NCBI GenBank assembly: GCA_030374805.1
Contig: JARGSG010000264.1
Coordinates: 62,001-126,000 of the forward strand
Length of the DNA: 64,000 nt
Origin: Gracilaria gracilis
Lineage: Eukaryota > Rhodophyta > Florideophyceae > Gracilariales > Gracilariaceae
Reading direction: 5' to 3'
Position numbers and translations under genes: made by a program. This document shows positions 32,530 to 45,122 of this stretch, in pieces; position 1 is the first letter of the stretch, and each line of letters begins with the position of its first letter. Under the pieces are notes generated by a model. It did not search any database, was not told the DNA's origin, and worked only from the letters and a program-made list of their open reading frames with translations.

Positions 32530-34133
32530 CGTCGGTGTTCTCGGAATGCTAGTTAAGTATGCTAGATCGCTAGTTGTGAAAATAAAAGTCGGAAAAAACT
32601 AGCATTTCTGCAGTTTGCGCTAGTTGGCAAGGTCAAAAAAAGATTTTTTGTAAATTACGTTTCCGTTTGGTGCAGTTTGAATTTCACTTATTGGCGATGA
32701 AGGCTAGTTTACAGGTACTCCGCACATGCTCGTAACTTTACATTCGCCACAGTCGTAAGAAACACTCTAAAAAATTAAGAACTAACCACTAGCGCTCTCT
32801 CACTCCAACCCTGCATTCGGATCCTGAGTCTCAGTTTCCCTACATTTGAAGTTGAAGAACTCCAACCGACAACGCTCTCCATCTCTTTCACTTTCCCAGC
32901 CTCAGAGCAGCTCCAAACCCTTCCAATCTCTTGTCCTGCAGCTTTTTCAATATGCGTTCCGCCGTCCCTGTGCAGGCGCGGCCACACTATCGAACCCAAC
33001 TACTGGAGTTCCACCCGGAAGCTGCCGCGGCAAACAGACCTCCCCATCCTTGTTCACCATCATCCCCCTCCTTCCGCCTCTTCCTCAGCGGACTGCGTCC
33101 AACCTCCCCTCCTTTCCTTTCCCTCTTCCTCCCCCTCACACAGCCACGTCCACCCCGAGACCATGGTGACACCGGTGACTTTTTCCATCTCCCCTTTTCC
33201 CTCCGGACTCCTCCTTCCTTCAACAACTCCTTCAACTCCAACAAAAACTCGCACGCCTTCTCCACCTGCGCCACTTGCTTCTGCAACACCACCACCCGAT
33301 CCCTTAGGCCCATATTCTCCGTCCTTAGCTTCACCATCTCCCTCGCAACGCACACCACCATCCCAGTCAGATACGTACCAGTCCCCACTCCAACCAACTT
33401 TATTCTCTTCCGAATCCTTGAAATCAAATCCATTTGCACCCAAACCTCCGACACACACCGCACCACCCCTCCCATCTCATTCACTATCTCAGAAAGCTTG
33501 TCGTCCCCATGTTCGTCCAGATTCCTTCCAAGACTCCTCAACCGCCCCTACATCTCCGCCGCAAACGTCCTCTCCGGTCCTCCATCCTCTCGGCCCCCAT
33601 CACCACCACCCCTTCTCCTTCCCAGTGTTCTTCCTTCTCTCCGAAAAAAACTGGTATTCACCCTCTTCGTTCCTCCGTGGCAACTTACCTGGTACCTCCG
33701 TCCTGTGACGCAGAGCCATTAGCTTCTCGCCCTACTTGTACCAATGCTACATCGCAGATATTGACGCCGTGCAGCAATAAGCAAGAAAACAGCAAACGAG
33801 ATGTACGCAATACCTCGCACGCTTCTCACCACTGTGCACAGCCGTGGAACTGGCGGTCACACACCCGCTGGCGGCGCACGACCACTTGTATCCAATTCTT
33901 CTCTACGCCAATTTCCAGCCAACTAATTGTTTTCCGAGAAATTTCAAAACTCTTCCTCTTTCGTTCAGTACCATGCCAAGTAGAGCCCACGTTGCTGCAA
34001 AAATACGACAAATTCTCACTGTCCATGCCTCGTCTAACCCCATCTCTCTTTATAAACACAATCTTCAACCTCATCTCCAGTGATGCCTTTATGCCCTTTT
34101 CTTCAATTATTCATTCATAAAACTCTTCTTCTC
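32530..34133 (-). mobile_element. E1-family copy C, inverted
   Basis: The left edge is the E1 right terminus in inverse orientation (CGTCGGTGTTCTCGGAATGC at 32530) with its GCTAGTTT-type subterminal repeats. The sequence then runs backwards through the accessory gene to about 34133, where recognisable similarity to copy A (about 11340) fades. It is more diverged from A and B than they are from each other. Confidence 0.68.
32815..33541 (-). pseudogene. E1-family accessory protein, copy C, degenerate
   Basis: The minus-strand frame 32987-33541 (184 codons) matches copies A and B: EIVNEMGGVVRCVSE, a zipper-like LRTENMGLRDRVVVLQKQV, the basic RSPLRKRRK, then a stop at 32987. The conserved C-terminal tail is readable only in other phases towards 32815. 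N-terminal sequence continues out of phase to about 33700. Plus-strand Pro/Ser-rich frames covering the same bases are shadows. Confidence 0.55.
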
Positions 34134-34921
34134 CCTTAGAGGTTGAACAGGAATGGTCTACTGTAGGGGGGTCCATTTTCTTTGAGACATTCGTAGGGAT
34201 GCTTCTTATCTGTTACAGTGAAGTACTTTCTATATCCGTGAGAATAGTATAATAGTCAATACAATCGTATCGATTAAGGAAATTCGAATTGCATTGATTA
34301 GAGTCGTATTTATAAGTAGCAGGTTCTACTCACAACCTATGGAGATCTACTGCTGGGAATGCTTAAGTGATATTACTCAGCTGAGTACTACCACTTAAGC
34401 ATTCCCAGCAATAGATGATCAGTATTCTTGTCAATCTCAGCACCCTGGTAATATCTACGTTCTCCCACATCTTTGTATGAACTATATGCAATTAGATGAG
34501 GGGCCCACAGGATATCATCATCACGCGGGAAACCTGATAGGCGTTGAGTTCAAGGCATCGCTGATGCTTGGTTCACCGCTTTTATTGATACAGCCGGCGA
34601 TGCAGCATGTAGAGAGAACCGAGACTACTTTTGCTGAGCTTGCGGTATGTGAAGGGCGACCGAACACACCAAATCCGGTGATTCAACATTGTGCGCATTT
34701 CGCTTTCTGAAACTCGGGTGGCGCAGGAAGACAACAGACCTGCGTAAGCTAGTCAAGCATATAGTATGGGGGGCTGTGAAGCAAACCCGAACGGGGGTTA
34801 GTTGTACATACGCGCGATGTTGCGGTAAACACGATACCAAGTAATAGGAGCACGGGCGCCCCGGATGCAGAGTTCTTGACGCGACCGGGGCGGCAGGCCC
34901 AAAAAAATTGTTTAATTTGTT
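34134..34921. other. no gene; contains a foldback at 34346-34416
   Basis: The arms CTGCTGGGAATGCTTAAGTG and CACTTAAGCATTCCCAGCA flank a ~25-bp loop. They form a strong stem that could be a small foldback element or a transcribed hairpin. A 77-codon frame at 34477-34710 is unassigned. Confidence 0.5.
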
Positions 34922-36216
34922 GGACAGCGGACCGATGTGCAGTGGCGCTTCATCGGTGCACCGATGAAGCGCCGCGTCACCCGGGTCAGCTGTCCGGCGT
35001 GTGGTGTGGACCGCCGGTCCTGGATCCGTTTGGAGGGATTCAGAACCATCCTAACACTCTGATTTAGCGTATCTCAAGGGCATCTGCAGCAACGCTCACT
35101 ATACCAACGTGATTAGTATATGCAGCCCCATGAGTGTGTTATTAGACTCAAAGTCTCCATAAAGAAGGATTTAACTTCAAATCAATCCATTCTGTGAAAG
35201 AATGACTTATATGGTGTTTGCGCACGAACATTCACTCGTTCGTGACAGTAGTCTGTAGAAACGCACGTGTTTTGCTTACGGCTATGTATTGATATGTATC
35301 GAATGGATAGTATCGGCGCCGAACAGTTGCCCTTGTGACATTAGTGTAGAACTGACGCAACCCTGATACTTTACATATTTATATTGTTTCTTGGGTTGTC
35401 GAAAGACCATTGTCTTGATGGTAGATTAAGACTTCCATTCTCTTAGGAAAAGGACCTTATTACATTGTTCGAAGCACACGACGACTCGGCAGTGCCTAGA
35501 AGTGCAATGGTGCTTAATTGGTGCATCGATGAACAATACTTCACCTTGGTCTACTGTCTACCGCGTCAATACACAGTAGCCTGTCGCACAAAGAGTTCAG
35601 TCGTCCACACGCAAGGAAAGCAGACGTAGAAGAGCTCCAGTTTCTTCTTTCATGGCGCGCGGACAGGGGGTGAAAGTGAAATAGAACTTCATCGGTGGCA
35701 CATGAGGCGTCAAAGAGATGTTAAGTAAAGCAGGGAGACGCGAGAGATACGGAATTAAATAATTGTTGAGATGTAAGCCAAGGTATTACTAACTGCATGT
35801 AGAACAGTAGACTGGGGTGTCGTGGCGCTTCATCGGTGCACCGATAAAGCGCCACGCCACCCCGGTCCGCTGTCCCAAAAAGATTATGTATTTTCAATTC
35901 ATTAAAACGACAGCCTGGAACAGCGGACCGGGGTGTCGTGGCGCTTCATCGGTGCACTGATGAAACGCCACGACACCGCGGACCGCGGTGACAAAGAAAA
36001 AAATTTGAGTTTGTTTTAACTAGTGGCTGGACAGCGGACGTGGCTGTCGTAGCGCTTCATCGGTTCACCTATGAAGCGCCACGCCACCTCGGTCCGCTGT
36101 CCCAGAAAAATAATTATTTTCATATTATTTTAACGAGTGGCTGGAGAGCGAACCGGGGTGTCGTGGCGCTTCATCGGTTCACCGATGAAGCGCCACGACA
36201 CCCCGGTCCGCTCCCT
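34922..36216. repeat. second set of the palindromic hairpin repeats
   Basis: Full units lie at 34922-34995, 35803-35875, 35917-35992, 36029-36103 and 36143-36216. The last four form an array with ~113-bp period. The hairpin is the same as at 8842-9816 (CGCTTCATCGGTKCACCGATGAAGCG core with GACAGCGGACC outer arm). The linkers, however, are ~40 bp and AT-rich (TTTTAACKAGTGGCTGG type) instead of ~60 bp and GC-rich. Eroded copies are visible near 35500-35560 and 35675-35705. The gap 34996-35802 otherwise has no gene. Confidence 0.9.
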
Positions 36217-36659
36217 CAATGCGCCGTGAGTGACGCTCCGCTGTGCTACGCTGAAACGAACATGGAGCGCAACTCGAACTGTTTCGTTCCTTCACTATAC
36301 TACATGCGATGCTATTTACTATTGATAAAGGTAATACTAAAGACAGCATAGGAATAAGACATCCTTCACACGCGATAATAATAGAAGATGTACTAAGTTT
36401 TTGGATACAATGGATGTCCTATTCTCAGTTACGAAGGGTGAGGGTGTGCCAACTTCTACGGTGATATATTTATCTTGAGACAAACATTCGGTTGTGGGAG
36501 AAGATGAATATATCCCCGTAGAAGGTGCGGAGAGGAAGAGGGTAGAGCGTAGTAGGTGTTGGGAAGGGGTGTTCAGGGGGAGTTGGGTAAGTAAGCGCTC
36601 ACCACAATGAAGAACAGCAAGTGAGCGCTCACGACGTGTGCCTACTCGGAGACACACTA
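36217..36659. other. spacer, no clear gene
   Basis: Mixed sequence between the hairpin array and the monooxygenase pseudogene. The minus frame that runs through it continues out-of-phase text of the pseudogene end and is not called separately. Confidence 0.3.
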
Positions 36660-38301
36660 CGTGGAAGGACAGAAGCTCTCTACGCGGGCAGCTGCGCCAG
36701 ATACAGCCGCACCAGCTGCCCATCACCAGGCAGAGCGGCGTGCACGCCCACATAAACGTCGGGACGAACAAGCAGCGCCGTCGCGTAAGTGGCGCGCAGT
36801 CGCGCAAGTGGGGCGCAGTCGCGCAAGCAACGTGCCGCCATCATCGTACACGACGCGATGCGCCAAGTGTCGCGCGTCGTCGTCACCGTCGCCGCCAGCC
36901 ACGCAAACCACAGGCACTAGCTCGCGCAGCGCGTCGCGTGCGTCTCGCACCTGCTGCTCGCAGTCGCGGCGCGCGGCGTGCACCAGCAGCAGCGTGAAGC
37001 GCGCGCGGCACAGCAGCTGGTTCAGGCGCGCGTCGCGCAGCACCACGTTCGCCACTCGCCGCCCGGCCACGCCCGGCGCCGGCGCGGCGGCGGCGCCGTG
37101 GTGGTAGCTCAGCCCGCAGATGCGTTGCACGGCGTCTTCGTGCCAGCCCGCTTGCTGCGTGGCTTTCATGCGCTGCGTGAGCTGCTTGCCGTGCGCTATC
37201 AGGATGTTGTGGATAGCGTCCGCGCCGGCGATCACCTGTGCGCATACTGGTTTGCGCTCGCTTTCGTAGCTGTTGAGCAGCTGTGGCGAGGCGGGTCCCT
37301 CAACCACCATTGCTAGTTTCCAGCCCAGGTTGTACGGGTCTTACATGCCTACGTTCATGCCTTGTCTGCCTGATGGCGAGTGTACGTACGTCGAGACGCC
37401 CACCAGGATCACGTTGTTGCGCTTGTATTTGGTCGCCTGCTTCTTCCATACGTGCCATTTCGACACCCATGCGGGCTCGCTCAGCTTGACGCCGTCAAGC
37501 AGCGAGTTGACCACGTCTTGAAACAGCTCACGCGCCTTTTCTTTGTCACTGTCGTCAATGCTACCTTGAAGCTCACGATCACGCGATACACATCGTTTGG
37601 CAGACGTGCCAGCAACAGGAAACGATCCTTCGACATGTAGTAATGAACGGCGTCTTCCGCCTTTTCGAAGCCGCTCACAGGCGCGTCCATTAACTGCATC
37701 ACCGTGTCGGCGTACATGTCTCCGTCAAACTCCAGTCCCGCCTTCCTTCGCACTGTACTGTGTGAGCCGTCGCACGCGAGAATCCACTTTGCACGTCTGT
37801 GCTGTTCCGTACCACCCGCTTGCCGATTCACTGCTGAATAACTGAGTAGGGCTCATCACCAGAGCCACCTTCAAGTCGCACCAACTCGTTACTCTACTCT
37901 ACCTCTATCACAAACGCATCGCGCAGGTGCTAGTGTAGAATAAGTTCCAGCTCTGTTTGACCCACAGTCAGAATAAACGGAAAAGGCGTATCCAAGCCGC
38001 GGTAATCAAGCTTGTGACGCACGCTCTGTCCCTGAAAGTTGAACACGAAGCCATACAGTTTGTGCCCTATGTGAAGCAATTTGTGTGCGATGCCTATGTC
38101 GTCGAACATTTCCAACGATCGCGCGTGGATTGTGAACGAACGCGAGGTGTCACAGCCGTGTGGCTTGCTATCGATTATGCGAAGAGAAACGTTCCGGAGT
38201 GCCAGTTCAATGTCAGCGACCAGTCCGGCTGGACCTGCTCCCACTATGAGCACGTCTGCAGCCTCGTTTACACGCGACATTGCGCAAGCTGTGTGTTGCA
38301 A
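36660..38301 (-). pseudogene. FAD-dependent aromatic-ring monooxygenase, broken
   Basis: The order of motifs is that of class A flavoprotein hydroxylases (phenol/pentachlorophenol monooxygenase type). These are an N-terminal ADVLIVGAGPAGL FAD loop (38260s), ILACDGSHSTVRRKAG (the DG motif, near 37780), HSPSGRQGMNVGM followed by DPYNLGWKLA (near 37310-37380), and a C-terminal thioredoxin-like part ending LVRPDVYVGVH. It cannot be expressed. Phase changes occur between 37930 and 37831, near 37540-37400 and near 36790-36750. A TAA (37341-37343) sits where Gln is expected in NVGMQD, and the GD residues expected before HSP are replaced (GVSTYVHSP). The 3' part is very GC-rich, including a duplicated GCGCAGTCGCGCAAGTGG near 36790-36825. 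Confidence 0.8.
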
Positions 38302-40490
38302 TTCTACCTTGCGGCGTAACTGGTATTCACACTGACTGCGGGTGTGTTCGAGATACCAATTTGTGCACCTTCATCATTTAACTCCTTGGCAGTTCTTATG
38401 TTGGTTGACAAAAGCAAGCATGTTTTGTGCCTATAGGACGTCACCACGCATTACAGCTTGATGAGCCTGGCAGGGGAATCTCTTTTCTACGAAGGTAGAA
38501 TTGGACCAATGGCAAGCTGAAAATCTCCGCCTATCCCGTGACATTCAGTTGCGCCTGATTATCCTCCGGCACGTCATGCCCTGGTTGCTGGCATGTTTCT
38601 TCTTGCTGACTCCGTTCAGCTTTTATCCATTACAAAGCAGGGTCAAGCGCGCTTTAGGACTTGGACCATCCCATTGAGACGCTGATAAGCTAAGATAACA
38701 AATAACCTGCTGCCATGGATATTCTCGTCGTCGGTAGAAAACACCAAAAGGATCGAACACTCTGTCGCAGACCAATAAGTGTAGCACAGCTACTGGTTAG
38801 CAGGCAGTGGCTCGAAGGTCGTCGGATCTTCAGCAAACTCTCGTGTGCGAGTGATTTCGCAAGTGCTATCCGGTAAAGGTTGCAAAGAGATACTCGTCAG
38901 TGACGAGTAGTTATCGTGTTTTAGCAGTCAATCGCCAGCGTCGTGGTAACTTACGTGGGACGTGTATACGTGTCAGACAAGTGAACTATTGAATTAATGG
39001 CACGTGAGTAAGGCGCGGGATCAACAATGTCGTCCACAGCAGTTGAGCATCGATTACGCCTTCACGCCGCCACTTGCATCATTGTCGCCATCGGATGTTC
39101 CATACTCCGGTCGGCACCATAGCTTTGAGCAACATGTTTCCTTCATCGCGTGAGTATGTCCATTCAGACGCTCCCAAGGTACCGAACTTCTTCAGCAACC
39201 TCTTCTACTGCATAAGAAAAGGCATAATGGTTGTTACACACCGCACCCTTCTTTTAAAACCAAGTATCATTTGTACACTCTGCACGCGTTGAGTCTGCAA
39301 GCCCAATACACGAACTTTCGTCACCAGTTGGCCTCCATGCGTGCCCCACAGCCGGCTACAACAGGACGCACCACGAAAGCCATCCCTCTCCGTCTCAATG
39401 ACCTAAGCGACCTCGTAGCTGTGCAGCAGCGACAGCAGCACCACCAGCAACAACCGAATGGCAATTCAAACGTGCGTGTACAGATTTTGAGAAGCACTGA
39501 GTGCAGTTGAACTCCGTTGCACAGCAGCAGAACCCCTGAAACACCGAAATCAAAAGTTTTGACCCTCTCGAGAAAGTTTATTGGTGTCTTCTACGCCCAA
39601 GATCACGCGTGACTTTTTCATCCGAGCTCTCGAAATGTCTTAGACGTGTCAAACTTTTCAGAATCTTCTGTAGATAAGTCGGACTTCCTTCCGTCTGACG
39701 CTTTATACAACGTAAGCAGTGTAACCTATTTCAAAGGTTCCAGGCTGAGACTCCCAGCTGAACCTGTTCTTCAGGTGCAGCGCTCGTGATGTGGCCTACG
39801 ACACGTAGGCTCTCTCAGAGCCCCGCTGTGTACGCGATTTGAATTTCGAACTGCAGGGCGGATCAACTCTCGGACAATTCCCTTCCTTATCAACGAATGT
39901 GATCCAGTCCCACCTACATTTTTGAAGCCACAAAACCGTACATCACCTCGTTAAAAGTTGTTCTCTTTCATTATCATTGCCATTCTTATTACTCATGAAC
40001 AGAATGGACAGACTCACACAAATTTACATCTTTGGTTGGCGTCTAGGCAACTATTACTCCGCCGTTAAAAATCTCCGTCAGGAAGTGAAGACGTGTCTCA
40101 CAAATTCATCCCACATGATGATATCGTATCAGGCCATTGAATTTTTTTTGGATATAAGTAATTTTCTAACTAGGTGGATACAGTTTCAAATAGAACGTGA
40201 CGCCTTTGATCGGTTCTCACACGAAATGCGCGCGACTCACCGGTTCCTTCATGAGTTTCTCTCCTGACAAGAAAAATGGATAGAACAACAAGAACAAGAA
40301 GGGAAGCTTTGAGAAGAATGGAAATTATTGGCAGCCTTCTTTCACTTTACTCAGATATTAAGAGGTCTACAATATTGCCGTATACGTCAAGCGCTTTTCA
40401 GCAGGTTCTGTTAATCGTCGTTTTTCAAACGCTTTTCTCTAGCTGCTCAAGGTAAGTACGTACTCAACAGAGCCCTCCGCTAAATATGTA
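38302..40490. other. 2.2 kb without a confident gene
   Basis: Only short frames are present (39074-39292, 39271-39510 with a Gln-rich QQRQQHHQQQ run, and 39977-40267, 96 codons of helical text). None is recognisable. No repeats shared with the rest of the window are seen. Confidence 0.3.
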
Positions 40491-42343
40491 CTAAAACGCA
40501 GAGTATGGCACAGGGGTACTTGCCGCCGAAGCAACTGATGTAGGACTTCCGTCACCTCCACCAACACTGTTGTCCAGGGACCCAGGGTATGAAGGAAACG
40601 GATTGAAGGGTGTCGCTTTTTGATCATGAGAATTTGACATGTTAGAGCTGTTCATATCACGAGCATCTTGAGTGCTTTGTGAGCGTAAAAGAGCGGTGGT
40701 GTTATGATCGCTGTTGGAAGGATTCGGAAGCAAATCATAACTAGCACAATTCTGCACCGCCATGGTTGTATCCGTATGCCGTTCATGATATTCTGCACTC
40801 TGTAGGCAGTTCCCGACTTCATGTACTCCTTACCATGATGGTGATGAAAGTGGCTCGCAGTTTCATAAATCAATTTCTGAGTAGCACAGCGAATCTTCAT
40901 CATGTTGGGTATAGGTCCAAGCCTCGCGCAAATGAAGCTAATCGGGTTCGCTGTTTTCTTTCTTTGCTTCTCGAGTCCCCAGATCGTGGTGTCGCCCTCG
41001 CCATTATTTCGAAAAGGCCTGGGCCTCGTTGTATGGGTCTTTGTTCCAAACTCCTCTTATCCGCAATCTCATCTACTTGACGACACTTCTTTCCGGGATA
41101 GGGATACCCTGCGCATTATCCAATTCTCCGCATATATCAGACGGAACATTTTCCTGGTTCTGTTCATCATTTACGGGCTTTGGCAGGCTTACGTTCCACG
41201 TCGCAGGACTAAGAAGCACCGGCTCCGTCGTGCTGTTTACAGCATATTGTGAGCTGCTTTCTTGATTTTTGTCTGGAGCGGCGCACGGTGCCTCGATGCT
41301 ACCATTTGCTTCTGATTGTAGTCCCGAAACCTCCGCCAAAAACATGTTATCTGGTTGTAGCATTTCCGGTTTGACCTCTACAGCTGATATAGAATCAATA
41401 TTCTTGTGTTGCGCTGGCTTTTGGCTGAAATCATGCTGTCCCCGCTCTGGGGTTCCGATATTTCGTTGTGCCGAAGCTGAGACGTGACCAAAATCCTCCC
41501 ATTGTTCCCAACCCCCCTCACCATCATCCTGCTTCTTGTCCTTTGTTAGAGTCCCAAAGGCTATAGCTGTCGAATCGAATGCCACATCTTCTTCATTTAC
41601 TTCTTCCTGCCCTATCGCAGGCTCTTCTTCCTTTGGCGAGCTTAACTCTCCATCAACGTTCCCTTCATGTGCAGGAGGTTTGAAGAACGAAGGTGCAGGT
41701 CTGAAAGATGTGCTGTGAGTTTCTTCTCGCGTGCTCTTGCTAGTTTGTTCGAGACCATGTTCGAGTGCGCCATCAAACTCTTCGTCCATGCGTATTTGCT
41801 GAGTTGGGACACTGGGAATTGGACTTGGTAAGGATTTAGGACCTCGATTTCTGTCATCTTGTACAAGTTCTTCGGGATTTTCAGACCCGAGCGTGAGCTT
41901 CGCTTCCGAGACCAAGTCCTCTCACAAATTCTCCTCACGTATTGTACGCGATGTCTCTCGGTTCTGTGGGACAACTGTCTCCTCAAAATCCCCCCCTCCT
42001 GCCCATTCATCTTCGCTAGGTTCTGCACCACAGTCTTGAATATCAAAACCACCCAATTCCTGTCCCCCTGAGTCCTCACCAACATCAAAGCATGCCAAAT
42101 CAGGTTCGACAGGACTAGGGTGTCCCTGCGTCGGGTTATTCTCTTCTCTTCGCACAGGACACTGTTTCTCGCCAGACGGTACAGCCTCAGTTTCTCTTCG
42201 TTCAAATACTTGATGCTTAGTAGCGTCTCCAAGTGTTGGTGTTTCCGCATTCGCACAAGCACTTCTTGGTAAGAAAAGAGGGCCAGTCTTGCATCACCAA
42301 TTACGCTTGTTGCTTCATCATAAGCATCTTTTCTGCTTTCCAC
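40491..42343 (-). pseudogene. unidentified acidic, Pro/Ser-rich protein, broken into several frames
   Basis: The minus-strand text starts at 42343 with a helical segment (ALFSYQEVLVRMRKHQHLE) that could be a coiled coil. It changes phase near 42200, and continues as an acidic frame (FDVGEDSGGQELGGFDIQD) to TGA 41922-41924. The same phase then runs 280 more codons to 41073, with WEQWEDFGHVS and many Asp/Glu/Pro residues. A last piece, 40491-40763, ends in Asn/Ser/Pro-rich text with an NPF tripeptide. NPF and acidic W/F motifs are common in endocytic adaptor proteins, and the first segment is loosely BAR-like. These are only hints and no family is claimed. It lies just downstream of the hAT gene, on the same strand. 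Confidence 0.35.
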
Positions 42344-42424
42344 CTCTCCCCATCGATAGAATTGTACCAGTCTTTATAGAGATTCTTCTCTATCTACATG
42401 GCGGATATTTTCTCTATAAGATTA

Positions 42425-45122
42425 ACCTCGAGCTCAGCTTAAGGATATTCTCCTTCTTCTGACAGTTCGCCAAACCCATCATCGCCGTCATGGCCATCAC
42501 CAGCACCACCCTTGCGACGTGCACGATGTTCCATGGAACGAGTGAGCTTCTTTGGTTGGGGTCGATTGGCTTTTGTGTCAGCAGCGCAAGCAGCCTCAAT
42601 ATCCTTGACGGTGACCTCTTTGGCGTTCTTACGATATGAATAAACACTAAACCTCTGTTACCACCGTCATCTCGTCGACTGACGGCATGTGCTCCTGGGC
42701 CGCAAGAATGTCTTCCCAGTCATACTCCTCTACAGGATCGTCTGCCTGTGCATCGACATCATCGTTGAGATCCATGTAAGAAGCTCCTGTACTATTTGGA
42801 GCTTGATATTTATCACCAGAAAGTTCCTTAGCCGTCCGATTGAGAAAAGTGTACTCTCGTTCCTCCACTTTTTTCCGGTTGGGGAAGAAATACAAGACGG
42901 TTAAACGAGCAGAAGATCATCTTCTGAACTTTTTCGAGAAGGAGGCGGTTTCTGGTTCTCGTTCTAATCTTCGCCTGCATGCTGAAGCTCCGCTCAACGC
43001 TTGAAGAAGAGGGACTCACGCAGAGCAGGCGAAGCGCGAATTCTCTGAGCAAAGAGGCCTTTGGCTTGTAATGTAGCCAGTACACAATCGGCGTGTTTGC
43101 GTACAAAAACAGCGCTTCCTTTCCATTCTGGTTCTCAGAAAATGACTGCCATCTCAACCGCACACACGACCACTCTTGATAAATTCGACGAACGGCTCTT
43201 TCAACTCCGTCATGAAGCGGTTGTCTTTCTGCAGCGGGAAAGACAGTCGAGGTCACAAACTTACGCAAATGTATAATAATGTGCTCCCGGAAGTCGTTTA
43301 GATCTTCCCTGTAGCTCCTTACGTCCAACAAATACCCGACATAGTGAACAGAGCACAGCAATGACCGCCTCCTCACAGACCCTTTCTCACGCTCCTTGAA
43401 TAGCTTCAGTACCTCCTCCTTCCTCTCAGCAGTGAAAAAGTCGGTCGTAGGCAGTTCACGAAGCTTTTGTTCCAGCTCCCGTGTCGCCATATATACTTCA
43501 GGGATGACAGAGGACTCGTCATCGAATATACGTAGGTATTGGCGCAAGGGACGTAGAATATAATAAATGTCAGCACACACAACGAAAAGAGCATCATCTT
43601 GTACAGTGGACTCCAACAAAGTCCGTTTGTGCCTCATTCGAGCCCCCCATAGGGTCGAATTGAAATCTTCACATTGAACAAGCTTTCGAAGGACCTCTCG
43701 GGCTCTTAAAAAGGAGCAAACCGTAGACTCAGAAGACGAAAACCGTGTAGCTGCCATCCTCGTCGGCAAAATTGCGTACATGGAGACCTTTGCTCGTCCA
43801 TGTACATCATACTCACGAGTTTTCGGGCTGTACTCTGTGCTCATTAGCTTCGCATTATGCTTATCCTTCAGAGATTTAAAGCGAAAGTACAGCTTGGGGT
43901 GACTCCTCAACTCTGTCACCACATCTGATACAGTAGACAAAATACCTCCAAGCCAGGAAAGCCGCCCAATATCCTGCATCAAGAGGTTTGCCAAATGCGT
44001 CTGATCTTGACACGGTGTGAGATGATCATACCTGTCAGCAAGTATACGTTTTGCTTTTACACACGAGTTAGTATTGTCACTGACAACACCGCAGACACGA
44101 ATCATGCCACCAAAGTCTTCCATAGCTTCTGCCACAATGCGCGCATAATAATCAGACGTGCAGCTTTCCGAACCTGAATAAATCGACCTCAGCAAGAAGG
44201 TTCTTCGCGTTTTTTCGGTTCCTGTGATGGACAAAAGCACATTCACCACGGTCTCGTTATTTATGTCGGTCCAGCCGTCGAAGATAAAAGTTCCGAACGC
44301 ATTCTGTAAAGCAAAAGAGAGCGCATCTTTGACGTTACTAAGCATAGTTTTGTAGTACCCCTCGATGTTTTTCTCCGACATCAGAGCCACAGTCTGTATC
44401 TGCATTGCCAAAGTAGGGTTTAGAAGGCGGCAGATCTGGAAAAATTCGTCGAAGCCTTCTTTGCGACTCAGTAGCGAGAAAGATAACATGTGGTTCACAA
44501 CGAACCTTGTTACAAGGTTATTTAGCTCAGTCCCTTTTTGGTAGGAGTCCAAGCTGTCCTGAACAGTCGCCTTTGACTCACCAACGATAGAAAGCTTCCC
44601 TCTCGAATGCGACGCCGCATGTAGTGTGTTACTTCCAGACGAAACAATTCGTGACGCACGCTTCTTCTTAGGAGGATGAGAATGAGTTAAAGGATTTCCG
44701 AAACACTCAGCGTTGCTCCCCATTTTGTAGCGGTAGTACCTCTGCAAAGCAGGTTTATCAAGGAGACGTTTTTTGAAATCCGCAGCGGTAAACTCACACC
44801 TAATCAAATGCTGGCCAAGAACAGTCGCATTAGGGGTAATACACACGAAGTGCTTGTCACACCCTTTACAAATAAGACATACCTTCTCCCTCCCTGATTC
44901 TTCAACCCTGCTGGAAGTAAAAAGTTCTTGCCCAAACCATTTTCGTTTTCGACCTCTTTTCTGAACCGTTGCAGTCGACGCTGTGTGTTCCATGCTTGTA
45001 TTGGCTTCCTGACGTGGTGCAGTAGAAGGCGGTATCGGTACAAGAGAACCCGATTCAGTGTAGTTGATTCTTTTGTGCTGAGACGAGGCCAAAGAGGCGA
45101 CAGAAGGTTGGTTTGTCGCCAT
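42425..45122 (-). CDS. hAT-superfamily transposase with frameshifted C-terminal tail
   Basis: From the ATG at 45122 the frame runs 764 codons to 42828. Visible domains are a BED-type zinc finger (CLICKGC...LGQHLIRC, about residues 85-120), a catalytic core with FIFDGWTDINNE and GVVSDNTNSCVKAKRIL, and the C-terminal hAT dimerisation block LRLLCVSPSSSSVERSFS...RTRTRNRLLLEKVQKM. Beyond FNRLVFLPQPEK the frame runs on to an early stop. A phase change at the A-run near 42869-42874 would open an acidic tail (VEEREYTFLNRTAKELSG) to 42647, and a further change another ~70 codons (QRFSVYSYRKNAKEV) to 42425. So the C-terminus is either alternative or broken. It cuts and pastes DNA in the nucleus by hAT family precedent. 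TIRs were not found. The longer upstream start at 45296 lacks family-like text. Confidence 0.78.
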
